Shown piece by piece: positions 18,410 to 27,567 of a stretch of 64,000 nucleotides of DNA (its first letter is position 1; the number at the start of each line of letters is the position of its first letter). The stretch is from Lachnospiraceae bacterium (GTDB taxonomy: Bacteria; Bacillota; Clostridia; Lachnospirales; Lachnospiraceae). The notes below the pieces were generated by a model. The model had not been told where the DNA came from. It ran no database searches and saw only the letters and a program-made list of their open reading frames with translations. The stretch covers positions 26,442 through 90,441 of the forward strand of contig JAKSHY010000012.1 in the NCBI GenBank assembly GCA_024399135.1, read 5' to 3'. Made by a program: the position numbers and the translations under genes.

Positions 18410-18437
18410 AGCCAATTAAGATTTCTCCTAACTGGCT
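18410..18437 (-). terminator. Rho-independent terminator after the ABC exporter operon
   Basis: On the minus strand AGCCAGTTAG pairs with CTTAATTGGCT (one mismatch) and is followed by TTTTTTATTTTT. It is placed 23 bases after the ABC ATPase stop. Confidence 0.75.
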
Positions 18438-18459
18438 AATCAATCATATTTATATTGCT

Positions 18460-19221
18460 TTAATAAAATCCTTCTCCATCCGGTTCACCAAAGCAGCTAT
18501 GACATAAATATGGCTCCTTTGATTCCTGCACACCATCGCTTGTGAGTTTTATTTCTCTTGTAATAAATGGGAATATCCTACAATGACTAATCATTAGCAC
18601 CCCCATTTTAGGGTTTTCTTTAATGACCTTGTTAATTAAATTACTGATGTTCCTTGCATTTACAAAATCCAGATTATTCAATGGTTCATCAATTATAAGC
18701 AATTTTGCATTTGGTCTTGTTGCAATAACAGATAAAACCGATAACAATCGTTGTTCTCCACCACTAAATTTAGCAGGCTTAGACTTTGCATCAAATATTC
18801 TGTTTCCATTCTCTCTTCTAGGAATCCATTTATCAATTAACTCATTAACTTCAGCATGAGTAAGGCTTTTATCTTCAAATGCTTCGTCGCTTTCACTTAT
18901 TATATCTCTTACTTGAATATTACCCATTTCGGCATAATCATCTTTTTGCTGAATGTATGCAACACTTGATCTAAATTTCTGTAATTCATCTTCATTCAGT
19001 TTAAGCACATCTCCAAAACCAGAATATATTATTTCTCCACTAAATTTTTTACCTTCTGTTTCCAATCGCATAATGCTTTTCAAAATGGTGCTTTTCCCCA
19101 TACCATTGGCACCAGATAATAAAACAACTTCTCCCTCATTAATATCAAAGGACACATCCTTTGCCAATGTTCGATGTTTTATTTCCACAGATAGATTCTT
19201 TATGCTCAATATCGGTTCCAT
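18460..19221 (-). CDS. ABC transporter ATP-binding protein (FtsX-type exporter)
   Basis: 253 residues with Walker A (SGANGMGKST), Q-loop (AYIQQKDD), signature FSGGEQ and Walker B LLIIDEP followed by an H-loop (MISHCR). It should power the two FtsX-type permeases encoded directly upstream. The start at 19221 follows GGAGG and overlaps the end of the upstream permease gene by a few bases if the longer start is used. The C-terminus carries a Cys-x2-Cys (LCHSC) of unknown use. Substrate unknown; the neighbouring lipoprotein and toxin genes suggest export, lipoprotein handling or immunity. Confidence 0.9.
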   Translation of the reverse strand: MEPILSIKNLSVEIKHRTLAKDVSFDINEGEVVLLSGANGMGKSTILKSIMRLETEGKKFSGEIIYSGFGDVLKLNEDELQKFRSSVAYIQQKDDYAEMGNIQVRDIISESDEAFEDKSLTHAEVNELIDKWIPRRENGNRIFDAKSKPAKFSGGEQRLLSVLSVIATRPNAKLLIIDEPLNNLDFVNARNISNLINKVIKENPKMGVLMISHCRIFPFITREIKLTSDGVQESKEPYLCHSCFGEPDGEGFY

Positions 19222-19223
19222 CA

Positions 19224-20210
19224 CTACTTCCTCCATAATTGCTTATTTGTAAAGAATATAGAAATTGATAATGTAATAACTTCTGAAGCAATCACTATAC
19301 CTGCAATAAAGATTGCAACTATTACAGATTTTACGAGAGATAATGCTATATAAGATATAACCACTCCAACTATTATTGAAGCTATACCATAGCTCCACAA
19401 GCATTTATAATAAGCCTTATTCAGCTTTTTCTTATTTGCACCTAATGTTGCTAATCGAATAAAATTAGCTTTTATTTCCTTTCGATTCAGTAGTAATTCT
19501 ATAAGTGAAATCAATGCTGACAACAACACTATTACAAGCAGATATGGTAACACTTTCAATAACATTGATGATATTTCATCTTCTCTATAAACAATTTTTG
19601 TTGGTGCATAGCTGGTTAAAGCATTTATATCCTCATTCGTAAATGCAATGACGGAATATGAAATATTATCTTTATACTCTTCATCATATCCCATTATTAT
19701 AATTCCGTTATTATAAGCATTTGCATTAGTAACTCTAGTAACTAATTGATCTGGAATTACCTTGGCAATGGAATAATTATGTACTTCACTACTTACAATA
19801 TGTTTTGAAATGATTGAATCACCGACAGATAGATTGTTTTCATTAGCAATTCCTTCTGAAATTGCCACCTCATATTTGCCTAATTCTTCTACATTCCATG
19901 ACACATTATCGGAATAATTTGTACCATTAACCTGCATAACAATATCTGCATTTATGCTGTTGTCCTTGTCTGCAGCTATTGTAAAACAGATACCTGCATC
20001 ATACTTATAATAATCATCAGAGCCTATAGCATCCTTCGTTATAATCGAATATTCATACTTTGAATTCAAAAGAGATTTTAACTGTGCCAAGTATGGATAA
20101 ATGACTATTCCTATAATGAAATTAATTAATATTGTCACTAATGAAAAGAACACCATATAGCATAGTGTTCTTCTCTGATTCATATGAAGATTTATATTTT
20201 TGTTCTTCAA
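19224..20210 (-). CDS. FtsX-like ABC permease
   Basis: 328 residues, MacB/FtsX topology: one membrane segment near the N-terminus (MVFFSLVTILINFIIGIVIY), an extracellular domain of about 160 residues, then three C-terminal membrane segments. The start is uncertain: TTG at 20210 or the in-frame ATG at 20183. It lies 20 bases after the other permease and 2 bases before the ATPase start. It forms a two-permease exporter with the flanking genes. Confidence 0.8.
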   Translation of the reverse strand: MKNKNINLHMNQRRTLCYMVFFSLVTILINFIIGIVIYPYLAQLKSLLNSKYEYSIITKDAIGSDDYYKYDAGICFTIAADKDNSINADIVMQVNGTNYSDNVSWNVEELGKYEVAISEGIANENNLSVGDSIISKHIVSSEVHNYSIAKVIPDQLVTRVTNANAYNNGIIIMGYDEEYKDNISYSVIAFTNEDINALTSYAPTKIVYREDEISSMLLKVLPYLLVIVLLSALISLIELLLNRKEIKANFIRLATLGANKKKLNKAYYKCLWSYGIASIIVGVVISYIALSLVKSVIVAIFIAGIVIASEVITLSISIFFTNKQLWRK

Positions 20211-20230
20211 TCCAAATCACCCAACCCTCA

Positions 20231-21394
20231 TTACTTCTTGGAAGCATTTTCCTTCTTAACCTTTTTGGTAATACCAGAAAGCATAGCATTATTCATTATT
20301 AAAGCCACAATCTCTGCTATAACAATAGCTGCCAAAACAACCATGATTTTAATATCTATTGCTGACTTTGGAATATATTCACTTGCAGAACTAATTCTAT
20401 ATATTACGATTCCACCAGTAGCAACAATTAAAAGTATTGTTTCCATTACGAAAGATGTAGAATAATAAGGTTTAACATTCTGTCCCTTTGGAATGCAATG
20501 CTTTGTGAAATATACTCTTTCGCACCCTCTCTTTGACATTAAAATATTAAATGCAATTACTGCAACTAACATCAAAGCTGAACTCAACCAAAGCATTATA
20601 TCGTTACCCTTTTTACCAAGCTCATTTTCTCTGATTCTAAAATCAGTTATCTCATTTGCATAACTTGAAGACATTATTGCATCGTAATGAACCATATATT
20701 GGGCTTCATCCTCAAACTGAGATATATCTTTTAATCTTCCAAGTGGTCTATAATCAGTAATTAAATAATTTCGACAAGCATTGTAATCACTGGCAGAAAT
20801 ATATGCTCCAGAATAGCCACTATTCTTAGAGTTCTGCATAATTGAATTTTTCTGCTCATCTGTAATTTCAACTAGAATTGCACCACCATCATATACAGTA
20901 TTTGTTTCATAGATTGCTGAAATCTTGTAATCAATTTTATTTCCACCAATGGTAATACTAACAGTATCTCCGATTTTAGCAGAAGTTTCATTGCAAAATT
21001 GCCAATCCACACATATTGGATTTTCAAATTCCGATTTAGATGCATCTATAAGTCGATTTGCACTATACATCGTATTTTCGATATTCTGAAATTGGTCTGA
21101 CAATAATACTGTTGTCGTTCTTGAAGAACCATTAATATCAACAGCCATTTTTGTCATATAAAACGGAAATACCGTATCTATTCCATTTGTTCCCGGAAGT
21201 TCTGCCACTTGCTCAACCGATGGCTCCGGAACAATGAAATCAACATTCGAGTTCTTGTAAATACTCTGTGAATTATAATCATTTGCCTTTTGGCTAACAT
21301 AAGGAAATACGAAAAGCAGACCTATTATGGCAGCCATGGCACCACTTAAGATTAATGTAAAAATTAATCTATGTCGAATCCAATAGCCAGTCAT
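20231..21394 (-). CDS. FtsX-like ABC permease
   Basis: 387 residues with the same topology as the next gene: N-terminal membrane helix (FTLILSGAMAAIIGLLFVF), a roughly 230-residue external domain, and three membrane helices near the C-terminus (ALMLVAVIAFNILM; ETILLIVATGGIVIY; IMVVLAAIVIAEIVALIM). GGAGGATTAAG precedes the ATG, which is 2 bases past the lipoprotein stop. Probably pairs with the 19224-20210 permease and the ATPase as a lipoprotein- or peptide-export or resistance complex. Confidence 0.8.
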   Translation of the reverse strand: MTGYWIRHRLIFTLILSGAMAAIIGLLFVFPYVSQKANDYNSQSIYKNSNVDFIVPEPSVEQVAELPGTNGIDTVFPFYMTKMAVDINGSSRTTTVLLSDQFQNIENTMYSANRLIDASKSEFENPICVDWQFCNETSAKIGDTVSITIGGNKIDYKISAIYETNTVYDGGAILVEITDEQKNSIMQNSKNSGYSGAYISASDYNACRNYLITDYRPLGRLKDISQFEDEAQYMVHYDAIMSSSYANEITDFRIRENELGKKGNDIMLWLSSALMLVAVIAFNILMSKRGCERVYFTKHCIPKGQNVKPYYSTSFVMETILLIVATGGIVIYRISSASEYIPKSAIDIKIMVVLAAIVIAEIVALIMNNAMLSGITKKVKKENASKK

Positions 21395-21396
21395 TC

Positions 21397-21924
21397 TTAA
21401 TCCTCCGTTGTATCGTTTTCTGTATTATCAGCCTTTGGTTCAACAAACTCTAATGTACTCTGAATATCGTATGAAGCATCAACATTGTCATCATAAATTA
21501 ATGTCATAGTAACTGATCCAGCAGCATTAGGTACAAACTGAATAACACATTCCTGCTCATTTGATTCAGTAGAAGCATTAGCTGTAAATTCATATGTTGT
21601 AACATTGTTTACGGCATCAAAGTTTGGTGTAATAACCTGACCATCCATATATTTAGCATCTACATTCTCAACATTTGGAATTGAAAGAACCACACTTACT
21701 TGTGAAGCCTTCTTACTATCAGATGTAACCTTATATCTTACCTTCATATATACAGTTTCACCAACTTCATATTCCTTAGTTCCATCTCCATATGTATGTC
21801 CCTTATCGCCACTATAGAAGAAACCAGATGCTGCTGAGTATGTAGTCTCTCCACAACCAGTTAAAAGAGTTGCCATAGATACTGTTGTCAATAAAACTGC
21901 GATCATTTTCTTAATGTTTTTCAT
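21397..21924 (-). CDS. Lipoprotein of the ABC/FtsX operon
   Basis: 175 residues with a clear lipobox ending at C24 (MATLLTGC), so anchored outside the cytoplasmic membrane. The mature part is beta-rich (YEVGETVYMKVRYKV; YEFTANASTESNEQECVIQF), like a small immunoglobulin-type domain, and ends in an acidic Asn/Thr/Asp tail. No catalytic motif. It sits between the putative immunity gene and the permeases with a 2-base spacing to the latter, so it is likely the extracytoplasmic partner of the exporter. Confidence 0.7.
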   Translation of the reverse strand: MKNIKKMIAVLLTTVSMATLLTGCGETTYSAASGFFYSGDKGHTYGDGTKEYEVGETVYMKVRYKVTSDSKKASQVSVVLSIPNVENVDAKYMDGQVITPNFDAVNNVTTYEFTANASTESNEQECVIQFVPNAAGSVTMTLIYDDNVDASYDIQSTLEFVEPKADNTENDTTED

Positions 21925-21960
21925 TTTTTTATTCTCCTTGAAAGTAATTTTTATGATTAA

Positions 21961-22338
21961 CTACAAAATAATGTCTTGTGATCCAATGGATATTTCTCCA
22001 TCGTCACCAAATACAATTGCTATACCATGCTCTTCGTCATATCGATAATTACACATTATAGCCATTCTTGGTTTAGTCACATTCTTAATAAATATACAAG
22101 TAGGCTTTATATAACTGAAAATATTGTCCTTCTTTTTATTTTCTTCATCAGCCTGCACTTGATATTCACAGTAGTTTTCAACCAAGCTTTTTGACTTATC
22201 AATCCACTCTGGATGTTTTCTGAACTTATCTAATAATTCAATTTGTCTTTCTGTAACACTCTCACCTTCATAGCAATTATAATCTATAGGCAATTCAAAT
22301 TCTCGTTCCCATATCGAAAGATTAAGTTTATCAATCAT
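21961..22338 (-). CDS. Putative immunity protein for the adjacent HNH toxin
   Basis: 125 residues, cytoplasmic, acidic. The pattern (SIWEREFELPIDYNCYEGES, then ERQIELLDKFRKHPEWIDKS) resembles DUF6985-type small proteins seen beside toxin genes. It overlaps the 3' end of the toxin gene by 8 bases, the usual arrangement for an immunity partner whose translation is coupled to its toxin. Assignment rests mainly on position; family similarity is a weaker impression. Confidence 0.6.
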   Translation of the reverse strand: MIDKLNLSIWEREFELPIDYNCYEGESVTERQIELLDKFRKHPEWIDKSKSLVENYCEYQVQADEENKKKDNIFSYIKPTCIFIKNVTKPRMAIMCNYRYDEEHGIAIVFGDDGEISIGSQDIIL

Positions 22339-23779
22339 ACTCTGTACCTCCGGTTTGACGGATCATTGCCTTACACTCAGCAACACCTCCATAATGTTTG
22401 AATGTGTCATTGACCTCGTATGGAACCAATTGCATTGTTTCCATGTTACTCATTTCATGCCATGTTAGTTTAATTGGATAACTTTCTCGCCAGTTCTTTA
22501 CATCTGTACTTGTCCAATTTGTTCTTCCATCACGAGCTGCTTCATTCCACTGTCTAGCAAGTGCTGTATCTGCTTGTTCATAATTTCCACCAGCTCCTTG
22601 TCTATTCACTGTCATAGCAGGAATCTCAACAGTTTCTAATGCATATGGTGAAAAATCTGGAACACCATTTCTATATGTGACTTTAGTAATTTCAATTACT
22701 TTAGTTCCATCATTTAGCAAAATAGGCTCATTGAGTATAAAATCTGATTCGCCTTCTGCCCCAGTCCATGTACCAGTGCCCTTTTCAACCATTTGTTTTA
22801 AATGTTTAATTCTATCTTGATACCTTGTATATGGGGTGCAATATTTCTGATAATATGCCTCGACTCCACCATCAACTGCGCCATATATTGTTCCCCACAT
22901 ATAGCCATCAGCACCATTTTGTATTGCTCTCTGTGCTGTTGCTACACCTACGGCATCCCAATCTATATTATCCCAATCTATTTCTGCCACATCAGTTGAT
23001 GTAAATGCCTTAACAGTATTCCGTGCAGCAACCACCTCACCAACTGCAGCACCTACAAATTTTATACCAGCCCACGCTAAATGAACACCTTCAGCAACTC
23101 CAAATCCAGAAGTTCCACCTGATGGAACAGCTCCAACAAGAGAAACAGCTGTAATAATTAAACCTGCTGTTGCCAAAGCAAAGCCTGCTATAGCTGATGC
23201 TCTTCCAGATTCATCTATTTCATCGGCTGCTCCCGTGAATGCACCAAAGACAGTTCCAACCACAGCTCCCGATTTAGCAAATTTAAGAGATTCGTCAGCA
23301 GCTGCAGCAACTATACTTGCTACAGGCTTTGGCACACCAACTTTATTTACAATAGCAATCGTAACAATTATTCCAGTTCCTATAGCAACCTTAGTAAGAA
23401 CAGGTTTAATATCAAAGTCTTCACCAAACAGTTGCGCTGTTTGACTATGCTCACAGAATTCTTCAATATGTTCTTCTGGAACATATATTGTCTTACATAG
23501 TATTACTTCGTTAATTGTTTCTTCTTCGAGTAACAACTCTGTAATCTGCTCTTCTGCTATAACAATCTCCTCAAGATATATCTCTTCGGTAATATGTTCC
23601 ATCAGAATTTCTTCTGTGATAATATCTTCGACTTCTGTATTTTCTACAAGGATTTGTTCTTCACCAGGTTTTGTGATAGATGCATTCGGTGGTGAACTAG
23701 AACAACCAACTGTTGAAAACAACAAGGTCACTACTAATAGCAAAGCTATAAACCTTTTTATTCTTTTTCTTCTAGGCAA
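22331..23779 (-). CDS. Lipoprotein polymorphic toxin with C-terminal HNH (WHH-type) nuclease
   Basis: 482 residues. A basic N-terminus and hydrophobic core end at C26 (LLFSTVGC), a lipoprotein signal. An acidic Glu-rich spacer follows. Next is a long Gly/Ala-rich hydrophobic region (about 130-250) as in pre-toxin or membrane-crossing modules. The C-terminus is a small HNH/ENDO VII-type nuclease: VTYRNGVPDFSPYA, then W440-H441-E442, MQLVP about 449-453, and H462-x-GG. It is predicted to degrade DNA in target cells. The only plausible partner is the overlapping downstream gene. A surface-anchored polymorphic toxin encoded on a mobilizable element is unusual. Confidence 0.75.
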   Translation of the reverse strand: MPRRKRIKRFIALLLVVTLLFSTVGCSSSPPNASITKPGEEQILVENTEVEDIITEEILMEHITEEIYLEEIVIAEEQITELLLEEETINEVILCKTIYVPEEHIEEFCEHSQTAQLFGEDFDIKPVLTKVAIGTGIIVTIAIVNKVGVPKPVASIVAAAADESLKFAKSGAVVGTVFGAFTGAADEIDESGRASAIAGFALATAGLIITAVSLVGAVPSGGTSGFGVAEGVHLAWAGIKFVGAAVGEVVAARNTVKAFTSTDVAEIDWDNIDWDAVGVATAQRAIQNGADGYMWGTIYGAVDGGVEAYYQKYCTPYTRYQDRIKHLKQMVEKGTGTWTGAEGESDFILNEPILLNDGTKVIEITKVTYRNGVPDFSPYALETVEIPAMTVNRQGAGGNYEQADTALARQWNEAARDGRTNWTSTDVKNWRESYPIKLTWHEMSNMETMQLVPYEVNDTFKHYGGVAECKAMIRQTGGTEYD

Positions 23780-24093
23780 TATATCATCCCCCTTTATTGA
23801 ATTTTATGGTGCTTCATGTAATTACATTAGCATATGGCTTGTCCCAAAAAACGGACTCGCCACTTTTAATCCATAAAAATTTCTATCAAAAAATAAAAAA
23901 CATCCAGAATAACCCTAGATGTTTTAGTGTTACATATATTGTTGTCTAGGATAATTATTTGATTAGATGTCTTCAATTCACCTCGTAGGAACTCTTAACT
24001 CTATAACTTGAATATTTTACCATATTTCAGTTCATTTTTCCACCACCAAATCGGTGGGAATATGTATTAAAATACATGACTTAATCGCATACT
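23780..24093. other. Intergenic region between toxin and relaxase operons
   Basis: No gene seen. Contains the relaxase terminator (23897-23925) and an imperfect CCACC/GGTGG hairpin near 24041-24058. AT-rich sequence upstream of 23779 probably carries the toxin promoter, but I see no convincing hexamers. Confidence 0.5.
23897..23925 (-). terminator. Rho-independent terminator after the relaxase gene
   Basis: Minus strand: AAAACATC, loop of 13, GATGTTTT, then TTTATTTTTT. It lies about 170 bases beyond the relaxase stop. Confidence 0.7.
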
Positions 24094-25707
24094 CTAATCC
24101 AAATTTTGATCAGTTCTTTTGCGATTATTATTATGCTGTTGCTCCTGCTTCTCTCTGGCTCTTCTCTCATTACCAAGCATTCTTTCAAGGTCTGACTTGT
24201 TATATTCAAGAAGTTCTATGGATGCAAGTGTTGTAACAGCTTTAGCATATGGCTTTTTAGTTTCCTCTAACTGAGGTATCAATTCATCAAGTTCTTTCTG
24301 CCATGCTTTCGGTGTTATCTTCTTATCCGGCTCACGAATCATCCCCTTAAGTTTTTCACGATAAACATCATAGTAAGTAAGCTCTGCAATGTGGCTTCTC
24401 TCATATTTCTTTCTTGCAAAGCCTTTAAGTGCCCATTGCTCTTTATGATTCTTGATATATGGCTCATATTCCTTATAGGCTTCAAGTAAACTTTCAAGAT
24501 ATTCTATTTGTGAACCGACTTTCTCTCGCTTGCTAACAATGGCATCATATTCCTGCTTGGTATCTGCTTTCAATTTTGCCATTTCATCAAATGTAGTAAG
24601 TCCTCTATCATGAACAAAATTCTCCATAACTTCCTTCTTCTGCATGGATGCTCTATCTGAAATAAGTCTGAGAAATTCTCCCTTCACAATAGGCAATGAT
24701 AATCTATCATTTTTTCGCTTCGCCACCTCATGAATCATATCAAGGATTTCATTCTTAATTGCTCCTGCAATCTTCCTTGCGCCAACGGATGCAAATGCCT
24801 TGGCTGAGATAATAGATTTCGTTGCTTCTTTTATCATCTCTGTAGCCTGCATTATGATAGCATTCTTCTCAATGATTGAACGATTGATGTTGCCACGAAT
24901 GGTACGGATGCCAGCTCGTTCCATTGCACTTGCTTTCTCTCCAAGATGTATCTGTGGAACTATATCAAGACCTTGCTCTTTGAATGAACGATGCTCCCAG
25001 AAATTCTCCGTCATCCCCATTTTTTCATTGACAGAATTGATGGTCTGCGTTAGGTCGATGCGCCATTTCTTTGCATTGTCTTTACTACTCCAATCGTTAG
25101 TGGAAACGGTTTTACATTTCCATTGCTTTCGATTATTTTTATCAACCTTTTGCTGACCAGTCTTTTTATCAATGAGTGGGATGCGTTCTCCGTTTTCATT
25201 CCTAAGATATTCCTTCTTCTGTTTCGGCATCCACTTGCCATCTTCATCAATGCCACGAAGAGTTAAAAGCATATGGCAATGCAGATTTCTCTGACCTTCC
25301 TTATTTTCTGAATCATGAATGGCAAACTGAACGCACATACCTTCATCAGTAAAGTTGCGTTTTATATAATCTCTCATAACCTCAGTTGCCAGCTCATAAC
25401 TCCATTCATTAGGTAACTCCACTCGAAAGGTTCTTGCTAATTGTGCATTAGAATTTTTCTCTGCATTCTCGACAGAATTCCATAAGATTTTAGGGTCTGA
25501 ATATTCTGCCGGTGCATTAGCAGGTAGCATAACTTCTGTATGCACCAAGTCCTCTACATACTTAGGATAATAGGTCTGTCCATCATACTCACAATACATT
25601 TTCTCTCTGCTGATATATGAGGATTGCTCAACAGCAGAATGACCACCATGACAGCTTGCACTCCTGCCACATATCTGCGCTCTGGTGCTAATGTTCTTAA
25701 CAGCCAT
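24094..25707 (-). CDS. MobA/MobL-family relaxase
   Basis: 537 residues from the ATG at 25707 (GAGGTGG upstream). The N-terminal relaxase domain has the metal-binding triad pattern H131 (FAIHD) and H143-x-H145 (NLHCHMLL), plus SYISREKMY early on. The rest is basic and coiled-coil-like. It nicks its own oriT and leads the strand through a helper's secretion channel. Hairpins just upstream (25740-25975) are the probable nick region. The gene is preceded by a DUF3847-type accessory gene and closed by a terminator. Confidence 0.9.
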   Translation of the reverse strand: MAVKNISTRAQICGRSASCHGGHSAVEQSSYISREKMYCEYDGQTYYPKYVEDLVHTEVMLPANAPAEYSDPKILWNSVENAEKNSNAQLARTFRVELPNEWSYELATEVMRDYIKRNFTDEGMCVQFAIHDSENKEGQRNLHCHMLLTLRGIDEDGKWMPKQKKEYLRNENGERIPLIDKKTGQQKVDKNNRKQWKCKTVSTNDWSSKDNAKKWRIDLTQTINSVNEKMGMTENFWEHRSFKEQGLDIVPQIHLGEKASAMERAGIRTIRGNINRSIIEKNAIIMQATEMIKEATKSIISAKAFASVGARKIAGAIKNEILDMIHEVAKRKNDRLSLPIVKGEFLRLISDRASMQKKEVMENFVHDRGLTTFDEMAKLKADTKQEYDAIVSKREKVGSQIEYLESLLEAYKEYEPYIKNHKEQWALKGFARKKYERSHIAELTYYDVYREKLKGMIREPDKKITPKAWQKELDELIPQLEETKKPYAKAVTTLASIELLEYNKSDLERMLGNERRAREKQEQQHNNNRKRTDQNLD

Positions 25708-25739
25708 CTTGCCACCACCTCTCTGTCGTTGCGATAGCA

Positions 25740-25975
25740 CACGAAACTGTCGATGCACCACCGACAGACTTTGTAGCTTTGATAGGTCTGTTTTTTAGAC
25801 CTATCGAAGGTGCAAAGTACACCAAAGGGTAGCGAAGCGAAGGGGAAAGGTCATTTCCCCTTATGACTATCGAAGATAGGCATTTTGCTCCATGCAATGG
25901 TCTCCGAAGGACGCACATACCACCTCTGGTGGTATATCTGTGCGCACCGAGAAAATCTCGGTGAAGAAGAGTGTT
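25740..25975. other. Candidate oriT: cluster of hairpins upstream of the relaxase
   Basis: Four inverted repeats in 190 bases. GATAGGTCT/AGACCTATC at 25781-25805 and AAGGGGAAA/TTTCCCCTT at 25840-25862. A compound ACGCACAT..ATACCACC/GGTGGTAT..TGTGCG structure spans about 25909-25944. CACCGAGA/TCTCGGTG lies at about 25947-25966. They fill the gap between the mobilization accessory gene and the relaxase. Nick site not identified. Confidence 0.6.
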
Positions 25976-26315
25976 AGTTTTCTCCATTGCCCTCATCATC
26001 TCCTGCACCCTCATTTTTTGCATTTTCTGTGATAGCACTTTTTCTTTCAGAAAGCACAGTATTGACCATATTTTTTATGTCCCTATGCTTCATAGCGCAG
26101 GCAATAATTCTTGTAAGTTCTTCCTCTGAGAAGTCCATGTAATCAAGCTTCATTTCCTCTTTGAGATACTTTGCAACCAATCCACCCATAGTGTATTTTT
26201 GATGATTTTCTGCATCCCTACGGATTCGACCTGCTTCTTTCTTTGCTTCTGCAATTTTCTGTTTTTCTGCTCGGATTCTCTGCTCCGATTTCTGAATTAT
26301 TTCTTCTGGTGTCAT
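25974..26315 (-). CDS. DUF3847-type mobilization accessory protein
   Basis: 113 residues from ATG 26315. It starts with a charged coiled coil (EEIIQKSEQRIRAEKQKIAE) and contains the KYTMGGLVAKYLKE segment characteristic of DUF3847 proteins, small helical proteins encoded upstream of MobA/MobL relaxases. Probably helps the relaxase bind oriT, but that is inferred from position. The tail is Asn/Gly/Glu-rich. A possible upstream extension to 26402 has no ribosome site and crosses a terminator. Confidence 0.65.
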   Translation of the reverse strand: MTPEEIIQKSEQRIRAEKQKIAEAKKEAGRIRRDAENHQKYTMGGLVAKYLKEEMKLDYMDFSEEELTRIIACAMKHRDIKNMVNTVLSERKSAITENAKNEGAGDDEGNGEN

Positions 26316-26353
26316 TTCTTTTAATTCCTTTCTTTTTTGTATTTGCAAATAAA

Positions 26354-26395
26354 AAAAGGTAGCAAGCTTTCTGTTAAGATCACTTGCTACCTTTT
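26354..26395 (-). terminator. Rho-independent terminator after the HpaII operon
   Basis: Minus strand: AAAAGGTAGCAAG pairs perfectly with CTTGCTACCTTTT and runs into more T residues. It separates the restriction genes from the mobilization genes. Confidence 0.85.
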
Positions 26396-26412
26396 GGCGC
26401 ACAATAATTATT

Positions 26413-27567
26413 TTATTTATTATTTAGTTTTGTAAAATATGCCATCAATCTATCATTAGTTGTTGATGATGAGATACTCTTAAATCTAATTTGCACATTG
26501 AACCTAATAAAATATCGTCCATCCTCTTTGAATACATATGCATAATCATATCTGCTGGCTGATGGTCTATCTACTTGCGTATTTCTAAGAAGATATTCTT
26601 CAAAGAAGTTTCGATTATACAAATGATAACACAAAACATCTCCATCACGCTTAACAATAATATAACCACCAGAAGCATCATCAATTCCATTCCAATTCTT
26701 TCCAGGTGTCATACCTAAAGCCGATGCACAAAGCATCTTCTTAAATTTATATTTATAAAAGACTTCTGGATTTCTAATTCCAAGCGGATTACTTTTTACT
26801 AACAAGTCACAAAGTTCAACACATCCACTTATACTTTCACTTAAATGCTTATAATGATTCAAAATAAAATCACCATAGATTTCTGGAAACATACTGTCAA
26901 TCATCATCAAGTTACATTCGTATGTTTCATCTGCCATCTTAAAAAACTTAACATCTGAAGCAAGTTCAAATAGTTTATTCATTCTATCAATCATATAAGT
27001 TTTTGAAATAGACTTATCAATAGAATTGATTTCATTCATATCAGCATCATCTATTCCAAATATCTCATACACAAAATTTGTATTAGAGCCTGCATTCAAT
27101 AAAGTTGGTGGATTACCCAAATCTGATTTTATAGAAAACCCAACATCTGATTCATAACCTGTATGAATATCATGTATTCGCATTTTTATATCTGATTTAT
27201 CTGCAGACGGTGCTTTAACTTTTGTGATGCTCATTTTTTGCATTATGGCATCAGCGCTTTCTATTTCAAATGCTCCTTTATCAGATGACTTCCGTTCTGT
27301 AATCTCTTTATATAGTTTACTTGTTGGCTCTAATAATTCTGATGAATCTATCTCTGTAATGAGTGAACCATTTTTATAAATTCTTATTATTTCTCCAGTC
27401 TGATATTCTACGGATGAGCCTGCAACCTCTTCACGATATAATTTCATTATAGGAAAAAATATATTTTCAATTCGCTCAACATTTTCATCAGCTGCATATA
27501 TCTTGCCTTCTTTCAACAATTTTACAAAGGCATATAACTCAGACCATTCACCTTTATTCGCTTTCAT
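26413..27567 (-). CDS. HpaII-family restriction endonuclease
   Basis: 384 residues. The N-terminus (NKGEWSELYAFVKLLKEGKIYAA) and the body (DIHTGYESDVGFSIKSDLG) match the HpaII restriction enzyme family, which cuts CCGG. The length is close to that of R.HpaII. It overlaps the end of the methyltransferase gene by 14 bases, so the protective methylase is made first. Specificity is inferred from family membership only. Confidence 0.85.
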   Translation of the reverse strand: MKANKGEWSELYAFVKLLKEGKIYAADENVERIENIFFPIMKLYREEVAGSSVEYQTGEIIRIYKNGSLITEIDSSELLEPTSKLYKEITERKSSDKGAFEIESADAIMQKMSITKVKAPSADKSDIKMRIHDIHTGYESDVGFSIKSDLGNPPTLLNAGSNTNFVYEIFGIDDADMNEINSIDKSISKTYMIDRMNKLFELASDVKFFKMADETYECNLMMIDSMFPEIYGDFILNHYKHLSESISGCVELCDLLVKSNPLGIRNPEVFYKYKFKKMLCASALGMTPGKNWNGIDDASGGYIIVKRDGDVLCYHLYNRNFFEEYLLRNTQVDRPSASRYDYAYVFKEDGRYFIRFNVQIRFKSISSSTTNDRLMAYFTKLNNK

